A DNA stretch of 26,657 bases from positions 1-26,657 of the forward strand of contig JAJYAE010000021.1 in assembly GCA_021779695.1 (NCBI GenBank), read 5' to 3'. The DNA comes from Acidobacteriota bacterium (lineage in GTDB: Bacteria; Acidobacteriota; Terriglobia; Terriglobales; Acidobacteriaceae). Made by a program: the position numbers and the translations under genes. A model generated the notes under the pieces. It was not told the origin of the DNA. It made no database searches and saw only the letters and a list, made by a program, of their open reading frames with translations. Shown here one piece after another: positions 1 through 7,425 of the stretch (its first letter is position 1; every line of letters starts with the position of its first letter).

Positions 1-112
1 CCCGGAGAGTGTCTCCAGTGGCACTCAGGACAGGTTCTCCACGCTTACAGTTACGGGGTAGTGGCGGATTCGCACCGCGCTTCCCGAGCATTCTGCGGGT
101 TGAATTATCTTG
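1..112 (-). promoter_or_regulatory. Cobalamin riboswitch, 3' part cut by left window edge
   Basis: Read on the minus strand, this stretch carries the conserved cobalamin-aptamer core: GGGAAG, GGTGCGAATCC, then CACTACCCCGTAACTGTAAGC, followed by AGTGCCACTGG. It closely resembles the second copy at 3044-3196. The B12 box and the closing stem would lie to the left of position 1, so the element is incomplete here. It sits just beyond the stop of btuF on the same strand. It should therefore control the next minus-strand gene outside the window, perhaps a B12 transporter (inference). No convincing separate promoter is visible, so it may lie inside the operon transcript. Confidence 0.85.
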
Positions 113-135
113 TTGCTGACGGATCGCGCGCCGTC

Positions 136-990
136 TTACGGGTGAAGTTCTTTGGCTAAATCCTCCATGGCGTAGATTGCAGCGGGACTCGGCATCTCGA
201 TGCGCCTGTCCACGTAATAAACACGTCTGTCTCTGACCGCTGTCAGTGCCTGCCATCCTGGCCTGTCCACCAGATCATTCAGAGAGAGCCTTGAACCTTT
301 GATCAGGAGCAACGCATCAGGCTTGCGAGCGATGATTGCTTCCAAGCTCACCTGCGGCCATTCTTGCCCGATATCGCTGGTAATCGATCTGCCACCAGCC
401 GCGGCAATGAGTTCCGTAATGAAAGCATGCTTGCCGATAGTGACAATCGGGTCGTACCAGATGGGCATAAACAATCGAATCCTCGGCTTGCCACGAATGC
501 GCTTACGTACTGCCAGTTCCCGTGCTTGGAGTGCACTCACAAGGGCCGTTGCCTGCTCCTGCCGGTCCAACGCTTCACCGAGACTTTCAATTGATTTGTA
601 AATGCCTGCGATCCCATGAGGATCCACCATGAATACAGGAATTCCGTAATGCGCAAGTTGGTCGATGCCAGGGATTTGGTTCATCCCTCCAGTACCCAGC
701 ACCAGGTCCGGATGCAGCTCAATAATCTTTTCCAATGAGGGATTCAGAGGAGCCCCGATGGTCTGCTTCTTCGCCGCTTCTGGTGGATAGAGTGTGTAAT
801 CGGAAACGGCAATCACATCCGCTCCCGCACCCAGACTGTAAACATCGTCAACAACGCTGGGCGCCAGACAGATCAATCGATGTGGATGATCCGGAACCAC
901 AACCGTGCGCCCGAGTTCGTCCGTCACCTTCCGTGAGGCCAGGCAAATCGCGGGACTTAAAAAAAGCAACAGGAAGACGGAGCGTCTCAT
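136..990 (-). CDS. btuF: BtuF-like cobalamin ABC transporter substrate-binding protein
   Basis: This 284-aa protein is a periplasmic binding protein of the BtuF/FhuD helical-backbone class, which captures cobalamin or cobinamide for an ABC importer. The N-terminus (MRRSVFLLLFLSPAICLAS) is a signal peptide with a likely cleavage near residues 18-19. The mature part begins with the family-typical pattern of DELGR followed by a PHRLICLAPS segment. It continues with a GAPLNPSLEKI-PDLVLGT segment and ends with a RPGWQALTAVRDRRVYYVD block, all typical of BtuF. The ATG overlaps the cbiA stop as ATGA, so the gene is translationally coupled and co-transcribed with cobU and cbiA under the riboswitch at 3.1 kb. 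A second B12 riboswitch follows its stop. Permease and ATPase genes are not in the window. Substrate is inferred from operon context; iron-siderophore binding is the main alternative. Confidence 0.88.
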   Translation of the reverse strand: MRRSVFLLLFLSPAICLASRKVTDELGRTVVVPDHPHRLICLAPSVVDDVYSLGAGADVIAVSDYTLYPPEAAKKQTIGAPLNPSLEKIIELHPDLVLGTGGMNQIPGIDQLAHYGIPVFMVDPHGIAGIYKSIESLGEALDRQEQATALVSALQARELAVRKRIRGKPRIRLFMPIWYDPIVTIGKHAFITELIAAAGGRSITSDIGQEWPQVSLEAIIARKPDALLLIKGSRLSLNDLVDRPGWQALTAVRDRRVYYVDRRIEMPSPAAIYAMEDLAKELHP

Positions 991-2363
991 CGTACCCCCG
1001 CCCAGCGCCGCGCTGCCTGCTCAGCCAAAGCAACAGAACGCTCTGCTATCTCGGTTGCGCCTCGAAAGTGGAGGTGGATATAACTCGCGAACACATTGCC
1101 ACTTGCATATCCCTCCTCTGTTGTTGCGCCGGAGAGCGTGTAATGCGCCTTGAACGCCGGTGCGAGGTCGCAGGTGTTGGAACTCCGTGAATGATGAAAG
1201 CTGTGGCCGCGCAGGACCGTGCCTTGGACGCCGAGCAAACAATCTCGCTGCAACTCGAGTCCAACGTAGCCAAACCGCACCAGCTTATCCGTCATCTCGC
1301 TTTCAATAGGAAGTACTCCGGCCATGGCATGCGCCTGCCCGTCACGCGTTCGCAGACGCTCACCCAGGTACATCATGCCGCCACACTCGGCGTATACCGG
1401 AAGGCCGGATGCGGCGAACTCCCGAATCTCGCCTGCGAGCGCAAGGTTTGCGCTCAACTGGCTGACATAAAGCTCCGGATACCCTCCGCCGAAATAGAGC
1501 CCGTCGACGCCGGCCGGCAGTGTGGCATCCTTCAATGGGCTGAACTCGACCAGCTTTGCGCCCGCGCGCTCCAGCAGATTCAAGTTGTCCTGGTAGTAGA
1601 AACAGAATGCTGCATCGCGAGCCACGCCAATCGTCACTCTAGGTTCCGAATCGACTGTGCTCACTGCGACCTTACAGGGTTCAACCTGAAATTTGGGACT
1701 GAGCAGCAGGTCGAGATTCAGCCGTTCTTTTGCAAGAATTTCGAACGCATGCCGTTTTTTGTCCCAATCAATTTCGGAAGCGGTCTGCAATCCCAGGTGG
1801 CGCTCTGGTATATGCACCCCTGTCTGCGGCGGCACCCATCCCAGAATCGGCATTCCGCAGTTTTCCGCAATCGCATCTGCAAGCAGGCGATAATGCTTCT
1901 CGGAGGCGACGCCATTCAGCACCACGCCGGCAAACCGCAGCTCCGGATCGAAGACTTCGAATCCACGGATCACCGCCGCGATGCTGCGGGCGCTCTTGGA
2001 AGCATCGACAACGAAAACTACCGGCAGCGAAAGGATCTTGGCAATCTCTGCCGCGCTGCCTTTTTCACCTTCTCCGGAGATGCCATCGAAGAGCCCCATC
2101 ATGCCCTCGACCACGGCCATCTCAGCGTCCGCATTGCCCTCAGCGAATGCCTCGCAAATGCCGTTACGATCGAGCATCCAGCCGTCGAGGTTCAGTGCCG
2201 GGCGCTCAGTCACCGCGCTCAGATGACCGGCATCAAGAAAATCCGGACCGCATTTGAATGCCTGCACCCGCAAGCCGCGAGCGCGCATGCCTGCGGCGAT
2301 GGCCAGCGCAATGGTAGTTTTGCCCACGCCACTTGCCGGCCCGGCAATCAGAACGCCCCTCAC
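987..2363 (-). CDS. cbiA: Cobyrinate a,c-diamide synthase (CbiA/CobB)
   Basis: The enzyme amidates the a and c carboxylates of cobyrinic or hydrogenobyrinic acid using glutamine and ATP, in corrin-ring biosynthesis. The N-terminal synthetase domain has the GPASGVGKTT nucleotide loop near residue 8, then the KCGPDFLDAGH motif and the NLDGWML block. The C-terminal class I-type glutaminase domain shows the nucleophile Cys in AECGGMMYLG and the downstream SYIHLHF segment. The length (458 aa) fits the family. The open frame runs back to a GTG at 2393, but that codon lacks an RBS. The chosen GTG at 2363 overlaps the cobU stop (GTGA) and has GAGGG six bases upstream, which fits translational coupling. 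The stop overlaps the btuF ATG. The CobB and CbiA substrate forms cannot be separated from sequence alone. Confidence 0.92.
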   Translation of the reverse strand: MRGVLIAGPASGVGKTTIALAIAAGMRARGLRVQAFKCGPDFLDAGHLSAVTERPALNLDGWMLDRNGICEAFAEGNADAEMAVVEGMMGLFDGISGEGEKGSAAEIAKILSLPVVFVVDASKSARSIAAVIRGFEVFDPELRFAGVVLNGVASEKHYRLLADAIAENCGMPILGWVPPQTGVHIPERHLGLQTASEIDWDKKRHAFEILAKERLNLDLLLSPKFQVEPCKVAVSTVDSEPRVTIGVARDAAFCFYYQDNLNLLERAGAKLVEFSPLKDATLPAGVDGLYFGGGYPELYVSQLSANLALAGEIREFAASGLPVYAECGGMMYLGERLRTRDGQAHAMAGVLPIESEMTDKLVRFGYVGLELQRDCLLGVQGTVLRGHSFHHSRSSNTCDLAPAFKAHYTLSGATTEEGYASGNVFASYIHLHFRGATEIAERSVALAEQAARRWAGVR

Positions 2364-2914
2364 AACCGTCCCTCGCTTCCGCCTTTGAGCCACATTGGCA
2401 GCCCAGCAACCAGCAGCACGACGCTGTCGGCAATGGCGGCCACGCGCTGATTCATTTCGCCAAGCAGGTCGCGAAACTGCCTCCCCGCCGCATAGGCGGG
2501 AACAATGCCGCTGCCCACCTCGTTCGAAACCAGTACGATTTGGCGGTTCGTCCGCTCCAGTGCGACGCAGAGCTCGTCGATGGTGGCCCCGATTGTGGTC
2601 CGGTCTTCGCGATGCGCCTCCATCAGGTTCGAGGCGAAAAGAGTGAGGCAGTCAACCACAACGAACTCACTCGTAGGTTCGCTTTCCTCAATGACTTCAG
2701 CCAGCTTGAGCGGTTCTTCCCGAGTGCGCCAGTGCGCAGGCCGTTCCAGGCGGTGCCGCTCAATCTTGCGGCGCATTTCATCGTCCGAAGGCCGTGCAGT
2801 GGCAACGAAGGTGACCTTAGCAACGCGCGAAGCCAGCTGGAGCGCAAAACGGCTTTTCCCGCTACGCACGCCGCCAAGCACGAGCGTCACCGAAGGTCGG
2901 TGCAGTCCCTGCAT
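2360..2914 (-). CDS. cobU: Adenosylcobinamide kinase / adenosylcobinamide-phosphate guanylyltransferase
   Basis: This bifunctional enzyme phosphorylates adenosylcobinamide and then attaches GMP, in the nucleotide-loop assembly branch of B12 synthesis and salvage. Family signatures are present in order: the P-loop GGVRSGKS near residue 15, FVATA, the ERPAHWRTREEP block, DCLTLF, SNEVG, the GRQFRDLLGEMNQ helix and the final VAGLP. The length of 184 aa is typical. An upstream in-frame GTG at 2947 exists, but the ATG at 2914 is preferred because it starts close to the P-loop and has an AGAGG-like RBS. It is the first gene of the B12 operon, about 130 bases downstream of a complete cobalamin riboswitch. 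Confidence 0.92.
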   Translation of the reverse strand: MQGLHRPSVTLVLGGVRSGKSRFALQLASRVAKVTFVATARPSDDEMRRKIERHRLERPAHWRTREEPLKLAEVIEESEPTSEFVVVDCLTLFASNLMEAHREDRTTIGATIDELCVALERTNRQIVLVSNEVGSGIVPAYAAGRQFRDLLGEMNQRVAAIADSVVLLVAGLPMWLKGGSEGRL

Positions 2915-2978
2915 ACAAAGCCTCTGACCATGGCATCTGAGCGCCACGGAGAAGCGGGATATTCAGGCAGCTTTCAAT

Positions 2979-2994
2979 GCGGTGAAAGGACCGC
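2979..2994 (-). promoter_or_regulatory. Hairpin in the cobU leader, possible riboswitch expression platform
   Basis: A GCGGT / ACCGC inverted repeat with a six-base loop lies between the riboswitch B12 box and the cobU start. It has no U-run, so it is not a classic terminator. It could contribute to the switching structure. That role is inference from position only. Confidence 0.25.
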
Positions 2995-3043
2995 GTGGAA
3001 TGCTCTCCAACTCTCCCATCGAAGTCGGATTCGCCCGGAATTG

Positions 3044-3196
3044 ATCTGGCCGGTCTCCTGACTTGCACCTCAAACGAACTTGAGCACCTTCCCACGAGCT
3101 CCGCCCGCAGTGGCTGGATTATCTATCCTGCTCAGTTCTCGATGCTTACAGTTACGGGGTAGTGACGGATTTGCACCGTCTTCCCGAACACCAGAT
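3044..3196 (-). promoter_or_regulatory. Cobalamin riboswitch upstream of cobU-cbiA-btuF
   Basis: This is a complete cobalamin aptamer on the minus strand. From its 5' side it shows ATCTGG (start of the closing stem), GGGAAGACGGTGCAAATCC, CACTACCCCGTAACTGTAAGC, a CCACTGCGGGC segment and the B12 box AGTCAGGAGACCGGCC. It ends in CCAGAT, which pairs with the opening ATCTGG. Adenosylcobalamin binding normally lowers expression of the downstream genes. The nearest is cobU, followed by cbiA and btuF. Confidence 0.95.
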
Positions 3197-3203
3197 GGTT
3201 TGA

Positions 3204-3233
3204 ACTATAGGATCTGATCCTGACCGAAGTCAA
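3204..3233 (-). promoter_or_regulatory. Sigma70-type promoter of the B12 operon
   Basis: On the minus strand a -35 TTGACT (3233-3228) and a -10 TATAGT (3209-3204) are separated by 18 bases. The predicted start near 3197 falls at the base of the riboswitch closing stem. The fit between promoter and aptamer position strengthens both calls. Confidence 0.7.
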
Positions 3234-3596
3234 CTCCTCGTTTTCAACAGCCCCGGCCCCTTCCGAAGCCATTGGACCGGATGATTAGCCTTTCAGAGGC
3301 AGATTCGAAGAGACGCCTTGTGTGATGCTAATCACAGCAGGTTTGCTTGAAACGCCTCATAGTCCTTTGGGAGTTTGAATCCTTTTTAGGCTTGTGAATT
3401 TAGGCTTCCCCCTTTCAAGGGGCCGGGCGATGCACTGCTCCCGGCCCCAGCTCTGGTCGCAGAAAGCGGAGGGCAAGAGCTGGGTATGGGCATCGAGTGC
3501 GAAAACACGTGAAGCTCAAGCCGTCCGAATCTGAAAGCGATTTGCGTTACATGGCGCTGAGGTGGAGGCTGGCACAATCTTTCAGGGGCTGCCCCC
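3234..3596. other. Intergenic region between B12 operon promoter and cNMP gene
   Basis: About 360 bases between divergent units. Apart from the Crp-type palindrome at 3321-3336, no gene was recognised. A GC-rich inverted repeat (CCGGGC...GCTCCCGG) lies near 3423-3445. A short GGGG-CTG-CCCC hairpin at about 3584-3595 overlaps the ribosome-binding region of the next gene and could modulate its translation. Confidence 0.5.
3321..3336. promoter_or_regulatory. Crp/Fnr-type palindromic operator
   Basis: The sequence TGTGATGCTAATCACA is a perfect TGTGA-N6-TCACA inverted repeat, the consensus Crp-type site. It lies about 90 bases upstream of the B12 promoter -35 box and about 260 bases upstream of the cNMP-domain gene. 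The regulator and the controlled gene are unknown. Confidence 0.6.
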
Positions 3597-4037
3597 ATGG
3601 AACCACCGGCTGGAAAAGAACCCGATTCTATCTCGCAGGAATTCGTTGCCGATCCTGAACTGGCGCATGAGATCGAAAAGCGGTCGAAACCCTGTTCATC
3701 AATCGGCGATGGCGTTCTGTTTCGGCAAGGCGATTTGCCAATCGCGTTGTATCTCGTCAAAAGCGGCGAAGTCGCGCTGGCCATGGAATCTGGGGGTCGG
3801 ATGGTGATGTGCGTGAGGGCCGGTGCTGGGTCTCTGGTGGGGCTACCTGCTGTTGTCGGGAACAAACCCTATTCCATGACTGCGGCGCCGTGTGCCGGAG
3901 CGGAAATTCGAGAGATCAGCAATTTGGAGTTCAATGATCTTATTCGCAGCACTCCGATGCTCGCCATGAAAGTGCTCCAAGTCCTCGCCGCTGAGGTTCA
4001 CTTGGCTCGTCGTTGCTCTCTTGAACTGATTCCCTGA
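3597..4037 (+). CDS. Sensor-only cyclic-nucleotide-binding (Crp-like) protein
   Basis: This 146-aa protein is essentially one cNMP-binding jelly-roll domain. Visible family features are DGVLFRQGDLPIALYLVKSGEV (about residues 38-59), the later AGAGSLVGLPAV turn and the FNDLIRSTPMLAMKVLQVLA helix at the C-terminus. A Crp or Fnr regulator is about 220-230 aa with a C-terminal winged helix; here the protein stops after the dimerisation helix, so no DNA-binding domain exists. The phosphate-binding-cassette arginine of true cAMP receptors is not evident, so ligand binding is uncertain. It may act as a protein partner or respond to another signal (inference). The start is the ATG preceded by an AGGGG element within a short hairpin. 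A Crp-type palindrome lies in the intergenic region upstream. Confidence 0.8.
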   Translation: MEPPAGKEPDSISQEFVADPELAHEIEKRSKPCSSIGDGVLFRQGDLPIALYLVKSGEVALAMESGGRMVMCVRAGAGSLVGLPAVVGNKPYSMTAAPCAGAEIREISNLEFNDLIRSTPMLAMKVLQVLAAEVHLARRCSLELIP

Positions 4038-4157
4038 GACGAATCGATTGGCTAATGATTGTTCAACCAACCGATCTGAAGGTTCCGAGGGCATAACTCA
4101 AAATCCATAGAAGTGAGAATTATTATTGAATCCAGACCGCCTGTCGTTCGCGAAATG

Positions 4158-4532
4158 CTAAGGCTCCATTTTGGATTGTCGAAATGGGATAACGGATTTC
4201 AATGGTCTCTGCTTAGCCTGGGCAGTTCTCTCGGGCGCAATGGTCGACGGCATTTGGGTAGCGCTCCGAACCTTCTGAAAACAAGCACGGCACAGAACCG
4301 GCCGCCCCTGTGTGGGTTTAAACGGAACTGTCGTATCGGCACCGCATTCGGCGCATGTTACGTGTGTCTCTGGGCGGGGACTTCGCCGCAAGCCATCCCT
4401 TCCTCTGCACCTCTTGCAGCGCTTTGGGTCGTTCGTGAACTGTTTTTCGCTGAAGAAGGCTTGCTCGCCGGAGCTGAACACGAATTCAGCTCCGCATTCA
4501 AGGCATTTCAGAAAGCGATCCGCAAACTCCAT
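4158..4532 (-). CDS. Double zinc-ribbon protein
   Basis: This 124-aa protein has two Cys-pair modules. The first, starting about residue 9, reads CLECGAEFVFSSGEQAFF then CKRCRG and matches the small probable zinc-ribbon family (zf-trcl type) with its CGxxFxFxxGEQxFF pattern. The second reads CAECGADTTVPFKP, then GRPVLCRACF, a CxxC...CxxC pattern common in Acidobacteria and Planctomycetes. The C-terminal 30 residues are basic and probably disordered. A longer frame starts at 4685, but the ATG at 4532 puts the first zinc ribbon near the N-terminus as in homologues and has a weak AGGAAAAG element upstream. The two four-Cys modules suggest binding of two structural zinc ions and a role in nucleic-acid or protein contact. 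The specific function is unknown. Confidence 0.75.
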   Translation of the reverse strand: MEFADRFLKCLECGAEFVFSSGEQAFFSEKQFTNDPKRCKRCRGRDGLRRSPRPETHVTCAECGADTTVPFKPTQGRPVLCRACFQKVRSATQMPSTIAPERTAQAKQRPLKSVIPFRQSKMEP

Positions 4533-4685
4533 GGCTGGCTCACTTTTCCTCGGAGCCTCTCGTCTGCTTGTACATATAACCAGCCGAGTCAGCTCATTGA
4601 CCATTATTCTAGGCCGAAATTCGCTCAAACCCCGCACCGGTGTAAGGCAATTCACTACTGCTGCGGCTTCCATTCGGGTACTCAA

Positions 4686-5034
4686 TATTTCTCATGAAAA
4701 GGATCGTTGTACCTCTGTAGAGCCTTATAACCTTAATGTCAGCGGTGTCGGGGGGGGGAGACGCATCCAAAGGCGAGACATCTATGGCCGCCCTTCAAGT
4801 GCCCCGGCTTCTTCGTTCCCGGCATCAAAGCACCGTTTGAGCATTCAGGCAAACAGCTGACGATTGGCAATGCCGACTCCAGCGGAGTCCTCCTGGCTGG
4901 GTTACGATTACGAAGCGGTCTAGATTGCCGTGTTGGAACTGCATCGGCCATGCCTTGTTTCTGCAGCGCCGGTTTAAGGTCATACCCGCGACTTCAGACC
5001 GACCACAGCGCAGCTTGGAACAGTGAGGAGCCAC
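4686..5034. other. Gene-poor stretch with a G9 homopolymer
   Basis: About 350 bases in which no convincing gene was found. The short open frames lack RBSs and recognisable protein features. A run of nine G residues lies at 4750-4758. It is a possible slippage site or a sequencing-error site. Confidence 0.4.
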
Positions 5035-5430
5035 ATGGCCATGGAACGGACGCAGGTTTTTCCGAATCGAAAGATCTCTGAGACATTGCTCGAGTTCGCT
5101 GCGCCGTTGCTGGATACTCTTCGGGACGAGGCGCCCGATCGCGAAATCCGTAAAGCGCTGGAAGTGGCATACACCGCCTGGAATGCGGTCATCTTCGCGG
5201 ATGTGCTCAACAACAATCAGTACATCGACGACGTACGACGCCTTACGGCCGGCGCAGCTGGGCCCGACATACTAATGGAACGGATGATCGCGCGAAAGCG
5301 CGAGCTTTTTGGCGACGATGCACGCTTGATTGGCGATTGGAGTGTAACGCGCACCGCGGGTGGCCTTAGCCTCCGCGCCGACGCGCGAGACCCGCACTCC
5401 TTGCCTCAGAATCCAGTGGAGCGGCAATAG
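5035..5430 (+). CDS. Hypothetical protein
   Basis: I do not recognise this family. The 131-aa product is predicted soluble, with no signal peptide and no Cys. It is mainly helical in its first 100 residues, with a run of amphipathic segments (SETLLEFAAPLLDTL, EIRKALEVAYTAWNAVIFADVL and IDDVRRLTAGAAG). The last 30 residues are polar and probably loose. A GAGGAG Shine-Dalgarno at 5025-5030 serves either ATG 5035 (4-base spacing) or ATG 5041 (10-base spacing); an in-frame GTG at 5023 overlaps it and is less likely. The gene stands alone, with a gene-poor region upstream and a convergent thioesterase gene downstream. Coding quality is supported by the strong RBS and protein-like composition only. 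Confidence 0.65.
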   Translation: MAMERTQVFPNRKISETLLEFAAPLLDTLRDEAPDREIRKALEVAYTAWNAVIFADVLNNNQYIDDVRRLTAGAAGPDILMERMIARKRELFGDDARLIGDWSVTRTAGGLSLRADARDPHSLPQNPVERQ

Positions 5431-5526
5431 GCGTTTACCCAACGCGCCGTACGAAATCGTTATGTCAGGCTGGGTTTTGCACGTCGGGTCCGTTCAGGGG
5501 AAGCATTGTGATTCGATGGCTCTGCT

Positions 5527-5988
5527 TCAGTCCTTACCGAAGTCGTCCGGCATCTGAACAGCAACGACTTCGCCGCGCGCCGTGGCGAGACCTTCAACGT
5601 AAACCGTGGATTCGACCACCACTTTGCGCCCCTTTATTTCCTTGACGCGGGCGCGTATGGTGAGCGGCGGACCGAGAGGCGTGGGCTTGAGGTAGTCAAC
5701 GCGCAGCGCGCCGGTAACAAAGCGAAACGGCGGCTCGGTGCCGGGTTCGCGGCTGGCGGCGCGGTAGGCAGCGGCGGCGGCAGTACCGGTCGAGTGACAG
5801 TCTACAAGTGAAGCGATGACGCCGCCGTAGACAAAACCGGGGATGGCAATGTGCCAGGGCTCGGGAGTGAAGACGGCGACCGTTTCATCTCCGTCCCAAT
5901 CGGTACGGATATGGTGGCCTTGTTCATTCAGCCGGCCGCAGCCGTAGCAATGTGCCAGATTTTCCGGGTAATGATCCTGAATGGCCAT
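5527..5988 (-). CDS. PaaI-family hotdog-fold thioesterase
   Basis: This 153-aa single hotdog domain is predicted to hydrolyse an acyl-CoA thioester in the cytoplasm. The N-terminal HCYGCGRLNEQGHHIR motif is typical of PaaI/YbgC-like acyl-CoA thioesterases. It is followed by the central helix segment VYGGVIASLVDCHSTGTA, where the family places its HGG...D/E catalytic loop, and by the strand TGALRVDYLKPTPLG. The usual HGG is YGG here, so the catalytic detail may differ. The ATG has an AGGA element five bases upstream. It is divergent from the HNH gene (81 bases apart) and convergent with the unknown gene to its left. The substrate cannot be read from the sequence. Confidence 0.85.
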   Translation of the reverse strand: MAIQDHYPENLAHCYGCGRLNEQGHHIRTDWDGDETVAVFTPEPWHIAIPGFVYGGVIASLVDCHSTGTAAAAAYRAASREPGTEPPFRFVTGALRVDYLKPTPLGPPLTIRARVKEIKGRKVVVESTVYVEGLATARGEVVAVQMPDDFGKD

Positions 5989-6068
5989 GATCCTGTCAGT
6001 CTATCCGGCATGACCGTCTGTTGGCGCAGCCGGCAGCGGCTTCGAGCAATGCTAAGGTGAAATAGAAC

Positions 6069-6800
6069 ATGCGTCGTGGGTCTTCTTCCTTACTTCTTTT
6101 CCTGATTGTGGCCGGGGTTGTTCTTTACTTCCATTGGAGCAGAACCTCGGCTCCAATCCCAGGAATGGACCGGTCATTTGAGTCCTATCCGCGAGAGCGG
6201 CACCCCGAGCACGAGCGTTCTGAGAGATCGGAGTCGAAAGCGGAGATGCGCTCCGAATGCTCTCAGTTCGGCGTTACCTGTTCGTCGGAATACTTTGGTT
6301 CATGGCGGAGGCCGGGTGTGGGGGACTGTTCCACGACCGTGCGCCGCGGCTATCCGGTTCCCGATCCACGATGCACGCCGGGAGGAATTAACCCGAGCGT
6401 AACCGTGGACGTTCTCAGGAATCGGGCCTGGAGAACCGGGTGCGTCCGGAACTGCCAGACAAGCGAGGCGGAGAAGCATGTCACCTACCGCTGGTACGGG
6501 CTGCGAGTGCCGCGCCGGAATTATGGTGAAACCCAGGTGTGCGAATTGGATCACCTTGTACCGCTGGAACTCGGCGGAGCGGACGGTCTGGGAAACATCT
6601 GGCCGGAATGCGGGCCATCGGCCGTTGCCCTGGATGACAGATACTTCAAAATCAAAGACCGGGTAGAGAACTACCTTGCCGACGAAGTGAAATCCGACAG
6701 GATGTCCCTCGAAGCGGCGCAGCACGGAATTGCGTCGGACTGGACGCAGTACCTTGATGCCGCGAATCGCTATTGCGCGGCTGGGGGACGGTGCGATTAG
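6069..6800 (+). CDS. Membrane-anchored or secreted HNH-type nuclease-like protein
   Basis: This 243-aa protein begins with a signal peptide or signal anchor (residues 2-22, RRGSSSLLLFLIVAGVVLYF). A charged, low-complexity linker rich in Glu, Arg and Ser (about residues 35-62) follows. A Cys-rich region contains about ten cysteines, compatible with disulfides outside the cytoplasm. The core motif CELDHLVPLELGGAD-GLGNIWPE matches the HNH/His-Me finger pattern DHxxPLxLGG...N.WP used by many small endonucleases. AAGGTGA lies about nine bases before the ATG. An exported HNH nuclease could act in DNA scavenging, competition or DNA processing at the envelope; none can be chosen from sequence. It lies directly upstream of the RiPP locus, but a 270-base gap separates them. 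Confidence 0.75.
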   Translation: MRRGSSSLLLFLIVAGVVLYFHWSRTSAPIPGMDRSFESYPRERHPEHERSERSESKAEMRSECSQFGVTCSSEYFGSWRRPGVGDCSTTVRRGYPVPDPRCTPGGINPSVTVDVLRNRAWRTGCVRNCQTSEAEKHVTYRWYGLRVPRRNYGETQVCELDHLVPLELGGADGLGNIWPECGPSAVALDDRYFKIKDRVENYLADEVKSDRMSLEAAQHGIASDWTQYLDAANRYCAAGGRCD

Positions 6801-7067
6801 CGTGAGCAAGGCATTGTTCAAAACTGCTTTGCAAATATCCCCGGTTGCATCCGTTCGCTTCTACCCAATAGAGCAGAATCCTGCGACGAATCAAAGGGAA
6901 TGAAAGAGCCAGGCGAGTGCAGGTTTCAGTTTACCGAATCCGCAAGTACTTGCGTGACTTGCACTTGTTCTTGACAAGGGAACCTTCGCGAGGCAGACTA
7001 ATAGTGCAAAATCTTCGCCGCGATTCAAGACTATCATTGGAAGATCTGTCCGAGCAGGAGGACCTCT
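6801..7067 (+). other. Leader and probable promoter region of the RiPP locus
   Basis: No gene was recognised in this 267-base gap. A TTGACA hexamer occurs at 6971-6976, but the best -10 candidates (ACTAAT at 6997-7002, or GACTA-type sequences) are at suboptimal spacing, so the promoter is tentative. The strong AGGAGG Shine-Dalgarno of the precursor gene is at 7056-7061, six bases before the ATG. Confidence 0.35.
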
Positions 7068-7277
7068 ATGGCAGGAGTTCGAGATCAGTCCACCGAAGAG
7101 GCGGGAAAGCGCACGTTCGTTCCATTTGGCTTGAGGTTCACTGAGACCGTGCAGGTCGATGGCGAAGCCAGGGTGGAGTACGACGAGGAGAAGCAGGCTG
7201 GTGTTTATTCCAGCGAAGCTGGAACCCCACCTACGCCAACTAACACTGCGTTTGCCGATCAGGACTGGGGCGGTTAG
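7068..7277 (+). CDS. Graspetide-type RiPP precursor peptide
   Basis: This 69-aa peptide has the layout of an ATP-grasp-modified RiPP precursor. A charged N-terminus leads to FVPFGLRFTET (residues 17-27), which resembles the PFxxRF recognition helix of graspetide and microviridin leaders and the P-[FW]-G-L motif of putative ATP-grasp target peptides. A YDEEKQAGVYSSEAG segment (38-52) follows, like the YD..TQ..V...G block of that target family. The last part (residues 53-69) is rich in Thr and Pro and ends in two Asp residues and Gly-Gly. Thr53, 56, 58 and 60 are candidate hydroxyl donors; Asp64 and Asp66 are candidate carboxyl acceptors for macrolactone links. The AGGAGG RBS with six-base spacing supports real translation. 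The maturase gene follows 148 bases downstream. Ring pattern and leader cleavage site are unknown. Confidence 0.8.
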   Translation: MAGVRDQSTEEAGKRTFVPFGLRFTETVQVDGEARVEYDEEKQAGVYSSEAGTPPTPTNTAFADQDWGG

Positions 7278-7425
7278 TTGATGTCGTTCATTTGGGCAAG
7301 CCAAATCGGTTGGACAATACCGGTCCTCGGCTAGCGTCCATGATCGACACCTTCGCTCAAGCAAGATAAGTCTGTCCACCGCGTAAGTTTGTGGGTGGCC
7401 ACGAACGCCGCCTTGTGCCCTTCCG
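7278..7425 (+). other. Spacer between precursor and maturase genes
   Basis: These 148 bases hold no recognisable gene. No strong terminator or promoter was found, so co-transcription of the two RiPP genes is plausible. The maturase gene lacks a clear Shine-Dalgarno upstream of its ATG. Confidence 0.35.

Noticed and set aside
1191..2450. 419-codon plus-strand open frame
   Set aside because: It lies antisense to cbiA, has no recognisable domain and a His/Gln-rich composition typical of a shadow frame, while the minus strand has clear CbiA motifs.
3386..3865. 159-codon minus-strand frame
   Set aside because: It overlaps the cNMP-binding gene antisense and has low-complexity Pro/Ser composition with no motif.
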